A stretch of DNA of 64,000 nt from Micrococcales bacterium 72-143 (GTDB lineage: Bacteria; Actinomycetota; Actinomycetes; Actinomycetales; Microbacteriaceae): contig MKVM01000005.1 in NCBI GenBank assembly GCA_001898835.1, forward strand, positions 434,001 to 498,000, written 5' to 3'. Shown piece by piece: positions 27,348 to 35,220 of this stretch (its first letter is position 1; the number at the start of each line of letters is the position of its first letter). The translations under genes and the position numbers were made by a program. The notes under the pieces were generated by a model. It was given only the letters and a program-made list of their open reading frames with translations, was not told the origin of the DNA and searched no databases.

Positions 27348-28441
27348 CCTCACCCATCCCCGTGCGCGAGCTGCCGCGCACCGCCGAGAACTCGCTGCTC
27401 GCGGAGGCCGGCAGCGGCACCCGGGTCGAGTTCCGCGGCATCGTGAAGGACTACGGATCCACGCGGGTGCTGCACGGGCTCGACCTCGACATCGCCCCCG
27501 GCGAGTTCGTCTCGCTGCTCGGACCGTCCGGCTGCGGCAAGACGACCGCGCTGCGGGTGCTCGCGGGGCTCGAGCAGGCGAACGGCGGCGCGGTGCTGCT
27601 CGGCGACGCGGACGTGTCGGGCGTGCCGACCAACCGGCGCGACATCGGCATGGTGTTCCAGTCGTACTCGCTGTTCCCCCACCTGCGGGTGCTCGACAAC
27701 ACCGCGTTCGGGCTGCGTCGCCGCAAGGTCGCCCGCGCCGAGGCGGCTCGGCGCGCATCCGACGCCCTCGCGCTCGTCGGGCTCGACCATCTCGCCGACC
27801 GCTTCCCGCACGAGCTCTCGGGCGGGCAGCAGCAGCGGGTGGCGCTCGCGCGGGCGCTCGTCACCGAGCCGCGGGTGCTGCTGCTCGACGAGCCGCTGTC
27901 GGCGCTCGACGCGAAGGTGCGCGTGCAGCTGCGGGACGAGATCCGCCGCATCCAGCTGCGGCTCGGCATCACGACGGTGTTCGTGACCCACGACCAGGAG
28001 GAGGCGCTCGCCGTCTCGGACCGGATCGCGGTCATGAACGCCGGCCGCATCGAGCAGATCGGCACCCCCGAGGAGCTCTACCTGGCCCCCGCGACGCCCG
28101 GGGTCGCGGCGTTCGTGGGGCTCTCGAGCCTCGTGCCGGGCGTCGGCGAGGGGTCGACGGTGCGCGTCTGGGAGTGGTCGCTGCCGGTCGCCGGGGATGC
28201 CGCGGCGGGCGAGGTGGAGGTGTTCCTGCGGCCCGAGAACGTGCGGCTCGTCGCCACCGGAGGCGTGGAGGCGGTCGTGCAGGAGAGCACCTTCCTCGGC
28301 AGCTTCCGCCGCACCCTCGTGCGCACGGCGGACGGCGTGCTCGTGCGGGTGCAGCATCCGGCGTCCGAGCGCGTCGAGTACGACGACCGCGTGCGCATCG
28401 CGGTCGACCTCGAGCCCGTGTCGGTGCGCCCGCGCCCCTGA
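27344..28441 (+). CDS. ABC transporter ATP-binding protein (PotA/FbpC type)
   Basis: A 365-residue ATPase powering the importer: Walker A GPSGCGKTTALRVL, Q-loop MVFQSYSLFPH, signature LSGGQQQRVALARAL, Walker B VLLLDEPLSALD, H-loop FVTHDQEEAL. A C-terminal TOBE-like beta domain (about residues 280-365) contains FLRPENVRLV. The N-terminus carries about 25 extra residues before the domain. ATG 27344. Last gene of the operon. Confidence 0.93.
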   Translation: MTSPIPVRELPRTAENSLLAEAGSGTRVEFRGIVKDYGSTRVLHGLDLDIAPGEFVSLLGPSGCGKTTALRVLAGLEQANGGAVLLGDADVSGVPTNRRDIGMVFQSYSLFPHLRVLDNTAFGLRRRKVARAEAARRASDALALVGLDHLADRFPHELSGGQQQRVALARALVTEPRVLLLDEPLSALDAKVRVQLRDEIRRIQLRLGITTVFVTHDQEEALAVSDRIAVMNAGRIEQIGTPEELYLAPATPGVAAFVGLSSLVPGVGEGSTVRVWEWSLPVAGDAAAGEVEVFLRPENVRLVATGGVEAVVQESTFLGSFRRTLVRTADGVLVRVQHPASERVEYDDRVRIAVDLEPVSVRPRP

Positions 28442-28460
28442 CTCCCTCCTCACCCCTCCG

Positions 28461-28529
28461 ATCGCCGAGTGGTCGGTTCCTGGCCCCAACACCGGGATAT
28501 GAGGCGAGAAACCGACCACTCAGCGATCG
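28461..28529. repeat. Family B inverted-repeat element, copy B2
   Basis: ATCGCCGAGTGGTCGGTT (28461-28478) faces AACCGACCACTCAGCGAT (28510-28527), nearly perfect, with about 30 bp between; the arm extends inward as CCTGGCC/GGCGAGA. It lies between two same-strand genes, 20 bp after the ABC operon stop, so it could act as its terminator. Confidence 0.85.
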
Positions 28530-28563
28530 TTGCGCGTCGCCGGCGGGCGCTAGGGTCACTCGG

Positions 28564-29778
28564 GTGGCCGACAGCATCTCCCCCGCCGCCGCGCGCCGCA
28601 TCGCGCTCGCCGCGCAGGGCTTCGGGCGCCCCCGACCGGAGGCCGTGGGCACGCGGCAGCTGAACCTCCTCATCGAGCGGATCGGCCTGCTGCAGCTCGA
28701 CTCCGTCAACGTGCTCGAGCGCAGCCACTACCTGCCGGTCTTCGCGCGCCTCGGCGCCTACGACAAGGCGCTCCTCGACCGGCTCACCTTCGCGAAGCGC
28801 GGGCCGTACCGCGAGTACTGGGCGCACGAGGCGGCGCTCATCCCGCTCGAGGAGTGGCCGCTGTTCCGCTTCCGCATGCAGGACTACCGCGACTACTTCC
28901 AGGGCGCGGGCGACCCGTGGCTCGCCGCCCACGCCGACACCCTCGCGTGGCTGCGGGCGGAGCTCGCCGAGAAGGGCCCGCTGCCGGCGTCGAAGATCGA
29001 GCGCGACGCGAACGCCCCGCGCCGCGGCTCCTGGTGGGAGTGGGACGAGGTCAAGCGCGGGCTCGAGCGCATGTTCCGCGTGGGCGAGGTGGTGTCCGCG
29101 GGCCGCGCCGGCTTCGAGCGCACCTACGCCCTGCCCGAGCAGGTCATGCCCGCGGGTCTCTGGGAACGGGAGGTGCCGCGCGAGGAGGCGGTCCACCGGC
29201 TCATGGAGCGCTCGGCGCGCGCCCACGGCATCGGCACGCTCTCCGACCTCGCCGACTACTACCGGCTGAAGACGGCGGATGCGAAGCCCGCCCTCGCGCG
29301 GCTCGTCGACGAGGGCGTCGTGCGGCCCGTCACGGTGCCGGGCTGGACGAAGCAGGCGTACCTGCATCGCGAGGCACGCATCCCGCGCCGCATCGAGACG
29401 ACCGCGCTGCTGTCGCCCTTCGACCCGGTCGTGTGGGAGCGCGAGCGGGCGCTGCGCATGTTCGGCTTCCACTACCGCATCGAGATCTACACGCCCGCGC
29501 CCAAGCGCGTCTACGGCTACTACACGCTGCCGGTGCTCGTCGACGACGCGCTCGTCGGGCGCATCGACCTCAAGAACGACCGCAAGCGCGGGGTGCTGCG
29601 CGTGCAGTCGGCCTGGCGCGAGGAGGGCGTGCCGGATGCCGTGGCCGAGCGCATCGTGCCCGCCCTGCGGGAGCTCGCGGCGTGGCAGGGGCTCGGCGAG
29701 CTCGAGGTGGTCGACCGCGGCGACCTGGCCCGGGCCGTCGCCGCTGAGGCGGGCACGGGGCTCGTCGCCGCGGACTGA
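28564..29778 (+). CDS. YcaQ/AlkZ-like winged-helix DNA glycosylase
   Basis: A 404-residue protein of the YcaQ/DUF1006 family, which unhooks DNA interstrand crosslinks and removes bulky alkyl lesions. The catalytic QxD-type motif appears in RIGLLQLDSVNVLERSHYLPVFARLG. Further family blocks are YREYWAHEAALIPLEEWPLF, a winged-helix region, and FDPVVWERERALRMFGFHYRIEIYTP near the C-terminus. GTG 28564. It is a single gene, downstream of repeat B2. The activity is inferred from characterised family members. Confidence 0.88.
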   Translation: MADSISPAAARRIALAAQGFGRPRPEAVGTRQLNLLIERIGLLQLDSVNVLERSHYLPVFARLGAYDKALLDRLTFAKRGPYREYWAHEAALIPLEEWPLFRFRMQDYRDYFQGAGDPWLAAHADTLAWLRAELAEKGPLPASKIERDANAPRRGSWWEWDEVKRGLERMFRVGEVVSAGRAGFERTYALPEQVMPAGLWEREVPREEAVHRLMERSARAHGIGTLSDLADYYRLKTADAKPALARLVDEGVVRPVTVPGWTKQAYLHREARIPRRIETTALLSPFDPVVWERERALRMFGFHYRIEIYTPAPKRVYGYYTLPVLVDDALVGRIDLKNDRKRGVLRVQSAWREEGVPDAVAERIVPALRELAAWQGLGELEVVDRGDLARAVAAEAGTGLVAAD

Positions 29779-29785
29779 CGTCGGG

Positions 29786-30676
29786 TCAGAAGCGGTCGAG
29801 GCTGCCGCGCAGGCGGGCGATGCGGTCGTCGAGCGGCGGATGCGTCGCGAACAGCCGCTGCATGAACCCCGGCTTGTCGGGGTCCGAGATCCACAGGTGC
29901 GACATGGAGGAGTTCGTGCGCTGCACGGGACGCCCGTAGACCTTGAGCTTCTCGAGCGCCCGCGCGAGCGCCTCCGGGTGCCGCGTCGTCATGGCGCCCG
30001 TCGCATCCGCCAGGTACTCGCGCTGACGCGAGACCGCCGCCTGCACGACGCCCGCGATGAGCGGCGCGACGATCACCGCCACGAGACCGATCGCGAGCAT
30101 GACGATCGCCGCCGGGCCGCCGTTGCTGTTCGAGCGACCCCGCCCGCCAAAGATCGTGAACCGCAGCGCGATGTCGGCGAGCAGGCCCACCGCGACGACG
30201 AGCCCGAACACGATGAGCGAGACGCGGATGTCGTAGTTCTTCACGTGCCCGAGCTCGTGCGCCATGACGCCCTCCAGTTCGGCGTCGTCCATGAGCTGCA
30301 GGATGCCCGTGGTCGCCGCGACGACGGCGTGCTCGGGGTCGCGTCCCGTCGCGAAGGCGTTGGGCGCGGGGTCGTCGATGACGTAGACGCGCGGCATCGG
30401 CAGTCCCTCCGTGATCGCGAGGTTCTCGACGATGCGGTACAGCCGGGGGTTGTCCTGCTTCGCGATCTCCTGCGCGCCCGTGAGCGCGAGGGTCTCGCTC
30501 GTGGCGGCGAAGTACTGGATGACGGCGTAGACGATCGCGCCGGCGAGCGTGAGCCCGGCGATCCACCAGTTGCCGACGATCCACGCCGTGAGCGCGCCGA
30601 GACCGCCGATGATCACGATGAAGAGCGCGATGATCAGCACGGTGTTGCGCTTGTTGCGCGCGATGGCGGAGTACAT
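29786..30676 (-). CDS. htpX: M48 membrane zinc metalloprotease HtpX
   Basis: A 296-residue membrane protease for quality control of membrane proteins. Two N-terminal membrane segments, the zinc motif GVMAHELGHVKNYD (HEXXH), two more segments, and the third-ligand Glu region SRQREYLADATGAM. Length is normal for HtpX. Downstream of lemA on the same strand, a pairing seen in many bacteria. Confidence 0.95.
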   Translation of the reverse strand: MYSAIARNKRNTVLIIALFIVIIGGLGALTAWIVGNWWIAGLTLAGAIVYAVIQYFAATSETLALTGAQEIAKQDNPRLYRIVENLAITEGLPMPRVYVIDDPAPNAFATGRDPEHAVVAATTGILQLMDDAELEGVMAHELGHVKNYDIRVSLIVFGLVVAVGLLADIALRFTIFGGRGRSNSNGGPAAIVMLAIGLVAVIVAPLIAGVVQAAVSRQREYLADATGAMTTRHPEALARALEKLKVYGRPVQRTNSSMSHLWISDPDKPGFMQRLFATHPPLDDRIARLRGSLDRF

Positions 30677-30708
30677 GGGGTGCCTGAGCTAACGGAGGTG
30701 CTGGGGTG

Positions 30709-30747
30709 TCTCGATACGCGTCGCGCTCCGCGCGCCGCTACTCGACC
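30709..30747. repeat. Imperfect intergenic repeat between lemA and htpX
   Basis: The segment from TCTCGATACGCG to CGCTACTCGACC is an imperfect inverted repeat with a CGCGC-rich middle. Similar TCTCGATACGC/GCTACTCGA elements are, to my recollection, common between genes in related actinobacteria, but only one copy is seen here. Confidence 0.4.
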
Positions 30748-30749
30748 TT

Positions 30750-30785
30750 GATCGAAGCGGATTCCGGAGGATATCCGCTTCGGTC
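30750..30785 (-). terminator. 13-bp stem hairpin at the lemA stop codon
   Basis: GATCGAAGCGGAT (30750-30762) and ATCCGCTTCGGTC (30773-30785) pair with one mismatch around a 10-base loop. The stem begins inside the lemA stop codon on the minus strand. It may terminate or stabilise the lemA message and reduce htpX expression relative to lemA. Confidence 0.6.
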
Positions 30786-31356
30786 AAAACTGCACGCGCG
30801 GGGGCTCGGCGATCGCCGCGGCGTCGGAGACCTCGAAGAACTCGCGCTCGGTGAAGCCGAGGCCGCGCACGAAGAGCGTGTTGGGGAAGATCTTGATCTT
30901 CGTGTTGAGCTCCCGCACGCCGCCGTTGTAGAAGCGCCGCGAGGCCTGGATCTTGTCCTCGGTGTCGACGAGCTCGGCCTGCAGCTGCAGGAAGTTCTGG
31001 TTCGCCTGCAGCTGCGGGTACGCCTCCGCGACGGCGAAGATCGACTTCATCGCGGCCTGGAACTGGTTCTCGGCCGCGGCCGCCTCGGCCGGGGTCGAGG
31101 CGCTGACCGTCGCGGCGCGCGCGGCGGTCACCTGCTCGAACACGCCCTTCTCGTGAGCGGCGTATCCCTTGACCGTCTCGATGAGGTTCGGGATGAGGTC
31201 GGCGCGGCGCTTGAGCTGCACCGTGATGTCGCTCCAGGCCTCGTCGACGCGCACGTTGAGCTTCACGAGCCCGTTGTAGGTCGACCACAGGTAGATGCCG
31301 ACGATCACGACGACGAGGACGACGATGCCGATGACGACGAGCGCGATGGGGTCCAT
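30784..31356 (-). CDS. lemA: LemA family membrane protein
   Basis: A 190-residue protein with one N-terminal membrane segment (ALVVIGIVVLVVVIVGIYLW) and the helical-bundle LemA domain: YNGLVKLNVRVDEAWSDITVQLKRRADLIPNLIETVKGYA, then FYNGGVRELNTKIKIFPNTLFV. The role is unsettled; it is often encoded with HtpX, suggesting membrane stress handling. It starts at ATG 31356. Confidence 0.93.
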   Translation of the reverse strand: MDPIALVVIGIVVLVVVIVGIYLWSTYNGLVKLNVRVDEAWSDITVQLKRRADLIPNLIETVKGYAAHEKGVFEQVTAARAATVSASTPAEAAAAENQFQAAMKSIFAVAEAYPQLQANQNFLQLQAELVDTEDKIQASRRFYNGGVRELNTKIKIFPNTLFVRGLGFTEREFFEVSDAAAIAEPPRVQF

Positions 31357-31439
31357 AACCGCATCCTACGGGGCGACGCACCGCGGTATCCGGGGCGTTC
31401 GCTGTGGGCTCGCGGTGAGGGCTCCCCTATCGTGGCAGC

Positions 31440-32072
31440 GTGAGCGAGGCGGAGGCCCCCCGGCGTGGCCGGCGGCGGAAGGATGCGGGCGACGCGCGGT
31501 CCGCGATCCTGAGGGCGGCATCCGCGGAGTTCCTGGCGAGCGGCTACGACGACACCTCGCTGCGGGCGGTGGCCCGCCGGGCGGGGGTCGACCCCGCGCT
31601 CGTGCACCACTACTTCGACGACAAGGCCGCGCTGTTCGCGGAGGCGCTCGAGGCGCCCGTGCGCCCGCAGGACATCGTGCGGCTGGCGCTCGCGGCGCCG
31701 CGCGACCGCCTGGGCGAGACGATCGTGCGGGCCGTGCTCGAGGCGATCGACGCGCCCGCGACGCGCGACCGCATGCGGCAGCTGGTGCGCACCGCCCTGG
31801 GGCACGACTTCGCGGCGCGGATGCTGCGGCAGTTCCTCGTGCGCGAGGTGCTCTCCCGGATCGCGGGCGAGCTCGACGCCCCGGATGCGGAGCTGCGCGC
31901 GACGCTCGCGGCCTCGCAGATCGTGGGGCTGCTGGTGGTGCGGGCCGGCATCCAGGCGGAGCCGCTCGCCTCCGCGCCCGTCGACGAGGTCGTGCGGCGG
32001 GTCGGGCCAGTCGTGCAGTGGCACCTCGTGGGCTTCGGAACCGTTGACACACCGGAGGCGCGAGGCGAATAA
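31440..32072 (+). CDS. TetR-family repressor of the adjacent ABC exporter
   Basis: A 210-residue regulator. N-terminal helix-turn-helix: SAILRAASAEFLASGYDDTSLRAVARRAGVDPALVHHYFDDKAALF. The C-terminal ligand domain is variable. GTG 31440. Its stop codon lies inside a perfect 15-bp inverted repeat that also covers the start of the ABC ATPase gene, so the protein very likely represses that exporter. The inducer, probably a toxic compound or drug, is unknown. Confidence 0.92.
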   Translation: MSEAEAPRRGRRRKDAGDARSAILRAASAEFLASGYDDTSLRAVARRAGVDPALVHHYFDDKAALFAEALEAPVRPQDIVRLALAAPRDRLGETIVRAVLEAIDAPATRDRMRQLVRTALGHDFAARMLRQFLVREVLSRIAGELDAPDAELRATLAASQIVGLLVVRAGIQAEPLASAPVDEVVRRVGPVVQWHLVGFGTVDTPEARGE

Positions 32073-32073
32073 T
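32044..32073 (+). promoter_or_regulatory. Consensus promoter for the TetR-controlled ABC exporter
   Basis: TTGACA (32044-32049) and AATAAT (32068-32073) are spaced by 18 bp and lie within the end of tetR. The GTG of the ABC gene is only 7 bases beyond AATAAT and no ribosome site lies close to it, so the message is probably leaderless. The -10 lies within the operator palindrome. Confidence 0.75.
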
Positions 32074-32097
32074 TCATCGCGTGATGAATTATTCGCC
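32064..32097. promoter_or_regulatory. TetR operator: perfect 15-bp inverted repeat
   Basis: GGCGAATAATTCATC (32064-32078), centre GCGT, GATGAATTATTCGCC (32083-32097). The two arms are exact reverse complements. It spans the tetR stop codon, the -10 element and the start codon of the ABC gene, an arrangement in which bound TetR would block transcription directly. Confidence 0.9.
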
Positions 32098-32824
32098 GGC
32101 CGTCGCCGCCACCGGAGTCGTCGTGCGGCGCGGCCGCACCGAGATCCTGCACGGCGTCGACGTGCACGTGCCCGCCGGCCAGGTCGTCGGACTGCTCGGG
32201 CCGAGCGGGGCCGGCAAGACCACCCTCATGCGCGCGATCATCGGGGCGCAGCGCACGACATCCGGCACCATCGAGGTGCTCGGGCGACCCGCGGGCCATC
32301 GCACCCTGCGGCGCGAGCTCGGCTACATGGCGCAGTCGGTCGCCGTCTACGACGACCTCACCGTCGAGCAGAACCTCGCCTACTTCGGGCGGGTGCTCGG
32401 CGCGCCGAAGACGGATGTCGACCGCGTCGTCGGCGAGGTCGGGCTCGGCTCCGTGCGCCGCAACCTCGCCTCGCGGATCTCCGGCGGTCAGCGCAGCCGC
32501 GTCTCGCTCGGCATCGCGCTGCTCGGAACCCCCCGGCTGCTCGTGCTCGACGAGCCCACCGTCGGCCTCGACCCCGCCCTGCGGCAGGAGCTCTGGGAGC
32601 TGTTCGCCCGGCTCGCCGAGGCCGGCACGACCCTCCTCGTCTCCAGCCACGTCATGGACGAGGCCCGCCGCTGCGACCGGCTGCTGCTCGTGCGGGAGGG
32701 ACGCATCATCGCCGACGACACGCCGGACGGACTGCTCGCCGCGACCGGCGCATCCGACCACGACGAGGCGTTCCTGCGGCTCGTGGAACGCGACGCGCGC
32801 GCGGCCGATCAGGACGCGGCATGA
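32081..32824 (+). CDS. ABC-2 type exporter ATP-binding protein
   Basis: A 247-residue ATPase: Walker A GPSGAGKTTLMRAI, signature ISGGQRSRVSLGIAL, Walker B LLVLDEPTVGLDP, and the H-loop region VSSHVMDEARRCDRL. It belongs to the drug/antibiotic exporter group (DrrA-like, CcmA superfamily). The start is GTG 32081 or the adjacent ATG 32084, both inside the operator. It overlaps the permease start (ATGA). Confidence 0.92.
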   Translation: MMNYSPAVAATGVVVRRGRTEILHGVDVHVPAGQVVGLLGPSGAGKTTLMRAIIGAQRTTSGTIEVLGRPAGHRTLRRELGYMAQSVAVYDDLTVEQNLAYFGRVLGAPKTDVDRVVGEVGLGSVRRNLASRISGGQRSRVSLGIALLGTPRLLVLDEPTVGLDPALRQELWELFARLAEAGTTLLVSSHVMDEARRCDRLLLVREGRIIADDTPDGLLAATGASDHDEAFLRLVERDARAADQDAA

Positions 32825-33552
32825 ACCCGCGGCTGACCCTGGCGACCGCCGCCCGCGTGCTCACCCAGGTGCGGCACGACCCGCGCACGGTCGGCCTGCT
32901 GCTCGTGGTGCCCGCGCTGCTCATCGGGCTGCTCGCGTGGATCTTCGACGACACCCCCGTCTTCGGGCAGGTCGGGCCGGCGATGCTCGGCATGTTCCCG
33001 TTCATCGTGATGTTCCTGGTGACGAGCATCACCACGTTGCGCGAGCGGCGCAGCGGCACCCTCGAGCGGCTGCTCGTGCTGCCCCTCGGCAAAGGCGACT
33101 TCATCGGCGGCTACGCGATCGCCTTCGGGCTGCTCGCGACGCTGCAGGCGCTCGTCGCGGTCGCCTGGGCGGTGTGGGGGTGCGGGCTCGACATCGAGGG
33201 ATCGGTGTGGCTGCTCGTGCTCGTCGCCGTCGTCAACGGCCTGCTCGGCACCATGCTCGGGCTGCTCGCGAGCGCCTTCGCGACCACCGAGTTCCAGGTG
33301 GTGCAGTTTATGCCCGTGATCGTGGCGCCGCAGATCCTGCTCGGCGGCATCTTCCTGCCCCGCGAGCGGATGCCCGAGGTGCTGCAGACGATCTCCGACT
33401 GGCTGCCGCTCTCCTACTCGATCGACGCCCTCAACCTCGTGCAGAGCGGAGGCGACGCGGGCGAGGTGCTGGGCGACGTGCTCGTCGTGGCGGCGTTCGC
33501 CCTCGGCGCCCTCGTGCTCGCGGCGCTCACGCTCCGCCGCCGCACCCGCTGA
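32821..33552 (+). CDS. ABC-2 type exporter permease
   Basis: A 243-residue membrane protein with six segments: TVGLLLVVPALLIGLLAWIF at the start, then the ABC-2 core (FLVTSITTLRERRSGTLERLLVLPLGKGDFI) and PQILLGGIFLPRERMPEVLQTISDWLPLSYSIDAL, typical of DrrB-like exporters. It functions with the ATPase before it; the exported compound is unknown. Confidence 0.92.
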   Translation: MNPRLTLATAARVLTQVRHDPRTVGLLLVVPALLIGLLAWIFDDTPVFGQVGPAMLGMFPFIVMFLVTSITTLRERRSGTLERLLVLPLGKGDFIGGYAIAFGLLATLQALVAVAWAVWGCGLDIEGSVWLLVLVAVVNGLLGTMLGLLASAFATTEFQVVQFMPVIVAPQILLGGIFLPRERMPEVLQTISDWLPLSYSIDALNLVQSGGDAGEVLGDVLVVAAFALGALVLAALTLRRRTR

Positions 33553-33611
33553 GCGGCATCCGGGCGGCATCCGGCCGCCGCCTCCGCCCTCCGCCTCCGC
33601 CCGCCGCATCC

Positions 33612-33770
33612 CAGAAATGCAGGAGCTTCCCCACCCCCGTCCCCACCTTCCCCTCAGAAATGCAGGAGATTCGACCGACGCCGCCTCGGATCCTCGGAGA
33701 ACACGACCCGGAACGGGGCGAGATCCTGCATTTCTGAGGATGGGGCGACCGGCGGCTCCTGCATTTCTGA
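33612..33770. repeat. Family A compound element, copy A4 (two left and two right arms)
   Basis: Left arms CAGAAATGCAGGAG at 33612 and TCAGAAATGCAGGAGA at 33654; right arms TCCTGCATTTCTGA at 33724 and 33757. The inner pair (33654-33737) has the usual spacing. The two right arms are direct copies of CCTGCATTTCTGAGGATGGG. It lies between the convergent exporter permease and lactone oxidase genes. Confidence 0.88.
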
Positions 33771-33790
33771 GGATGGGTGGCCCGCGACCC

Positions 33791-33860
33791 GGCGGGGCCG
33801 GGGTCGGGTCCGGGCAGGGTCGGGTCGGGCAGGACCGGGTCGGGCGGGGCCGTGCAGGGT
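33791..33860 (+). repeat. G-rich tract with G-quadruplex potential
   Basis: Some nine runs of three or four G separated by one to five bases, largely TCGGG units, occur next to repeat A4 and before the stop of the lactone oxidase gene. It meets the standard G3+N1-7 pattern several times over on the plus strand. No gene is present. Confidence 0.7.
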
Positions 33861-33876
33861 GGTGCGGAAGCGGGCG

Positions 33877-35220
33877 TCAGCCCAGCACGCGGTCGAGGTA
33901 GGCGTTGCGGAACACACGGTCCGGATCGAGCCGGTCGCGCGCCGCGAGGAAGTCGCGGAAGCGCGGGTAGCGCTCGGTCAGCGCCGCCGCATCCAGGTGA
34001 TGCATCTTGCCCCAGTGCGGGCGGCCTCCGTGCGCGAGGAAGATCTGCTCGGCGGCGCGGAAGTACTCCTCCGGGTCGTCGGACACATGCCGGTGCACAG
34101 CGATGTAGCCGGACTCGCGCCCGTGGGCGGTCGAGAGCCAGTTCTCGTCCGCGGCCGCGGCACGCACCTCGACGGGGAACGAGATCCGCCACCCGGACGC
34201 GTCGATCATGGCGCGCAGCTCGTGCATCGCCGCCGCCACCTCGTCGAGCGGGAGCGCGTACTCCATCTCGCGGAAGCGCACGTTGCGCGGCGCGGTGAAC
34301 ACCTCGTAGGAGTGGTCGGTGTACTCGCGGTCGCCGTAGACCCGCGTCGCGAGCCGGTTGATCGGCGGGGTGAGCGACGGCACCAGGTGCCCCACGTTGC
34401 ACATGAGCGCGAGCGCGCCGTTCGACATGAGCCGCTCCTCGACCCAGTTCGCGAACGCGCCGACGGGCTGCCGCCCGGCCTCCAGGGGCAGGCGGGTGTT
34501 GGTCTTCGTCATGACGCGGTCGGTGTGCGGCCACCAGTACAGCTCGAAGTGGTCGGCCGACTCGACACGCGCGCGGAACTCGTCGATCACCTCGAACGGC
34601 TCCGGATGCTCGACCGCGTGCAGCAGGTAGGCGGGCACGCACTGGATCTCGAGCTCGACGAGGATGCCGAGCGCGCCCAACCCGAGCCGCACGGCCGGCA
34701 GCAGCTCGGCGTTCTCGCGCTCGTTCACCCGCAGCACCGAGCCGTCGCCCGTGACGAGCACGGCGCCGGTGATCGTCGTGGCGAGCCCGCCGAAGGCGAG
34801 GCCCGTCCCGTGGGTGCCGGTCGAGGTCGCCCCCGCGATCGACTGGCGGTCGATGTCGCCCATGTTCTGCAGGGCGAGCCCCCACGGCGCGAGCAGCTCG
34901 GGCAACCGGTGCAGGCGCGTGCCCGCGGCGAGCGTGACCCGCCCGGTCTCCGAGTCGGCCGTCACGACGCCCTGCAGCCGGTCGAGGTCGACGAGGATGC
35001 CGTCGGTCGCGGCGATCGCGGTGAAGCTGTGCCCGGCGCCGACCGTCTTGACGGGGAGTCCTCGCTCGCGCGCGGTGCGCACGACGGCCTGCACCTCCGC
35101 GATGTTCGACGGCGAGGCGCGGAACGCGGGGCGCGCGGACTCCGACCGGCCCCAGTTGCGCCAGGCCCCCGCCGCCCGCAGCGGCGCCTGCGTCACGTGG
35201 CCCGAGGTGGTGGCCGTCAT
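33877..35220 (-). CDS. FAD-linked sugar-1,4-lactone oxidase (ALO type)
   Basis: A 447-residue flavoprotein of the VAO/PCMH fold with a D-arabinono-lactone oxidase C-terminal domain. The FAD domain includes VKTVGAGHSFTAIAATDGILVDL (the His is the usual covalent flavin site) and GATSTGTHGTGLAFGGLATTI. The C-terminal ALO domain ends with GGRPHWGKMHHLDA and DPDRVFRNAYLDRVLG. It probably oxidises an aldonolactone or polyol; related enzymes oxidise alditols or gulonolactone. ATG 35220 overlaps the stop of the PLP gene (ATGA). Confidence 0.9.
   Translation of the reverse strand: MTATTSGHVTQAPLRAAGAWRNWGRSESARPAFRASPSNIAEVQAVVRTARERGLPVKTVGAGHSFTAIAATDGILVDLDRLQGVVTADSETGRVTLAAGTRLHRLPELLAPWGLALQNMGDIDRQSIAGATSTGTHGTGLAFGGLATTITGAVLVTGDGSVLRVNERENAELLPAVRLGLGALGILVELEIQCVPAYLLHAVEHPEPFEVIDEFRARVESADHFELYWWPHTDRVMTKTNTRLPLEAGRQPVGAFANWVEERLMSNGALALMCNVGHLVPSLTPPINRLATRVYGDREYTDHSYEVFTAPRNVRFREMEYALPLDEVAAAMHELRAMIDASGWRISFPVEVRAAAADENWLSTAHGRESGYIAVHRHVSDDPEEYFRAAEQIFLAHGGRPHWGKMHHLDAAALTERYPRFRDFLAARDRLDPDRVFRNAYLDRVLG

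Noticed and set aside
33612-33770. CRISPR or IS element from the repeated CAGAAATGCAGGA arms
   Set aside because: The arms are inverted pairs, not direct repeats with spacers, and no transposase frame lies between them; no clear target-site duplications were seen.
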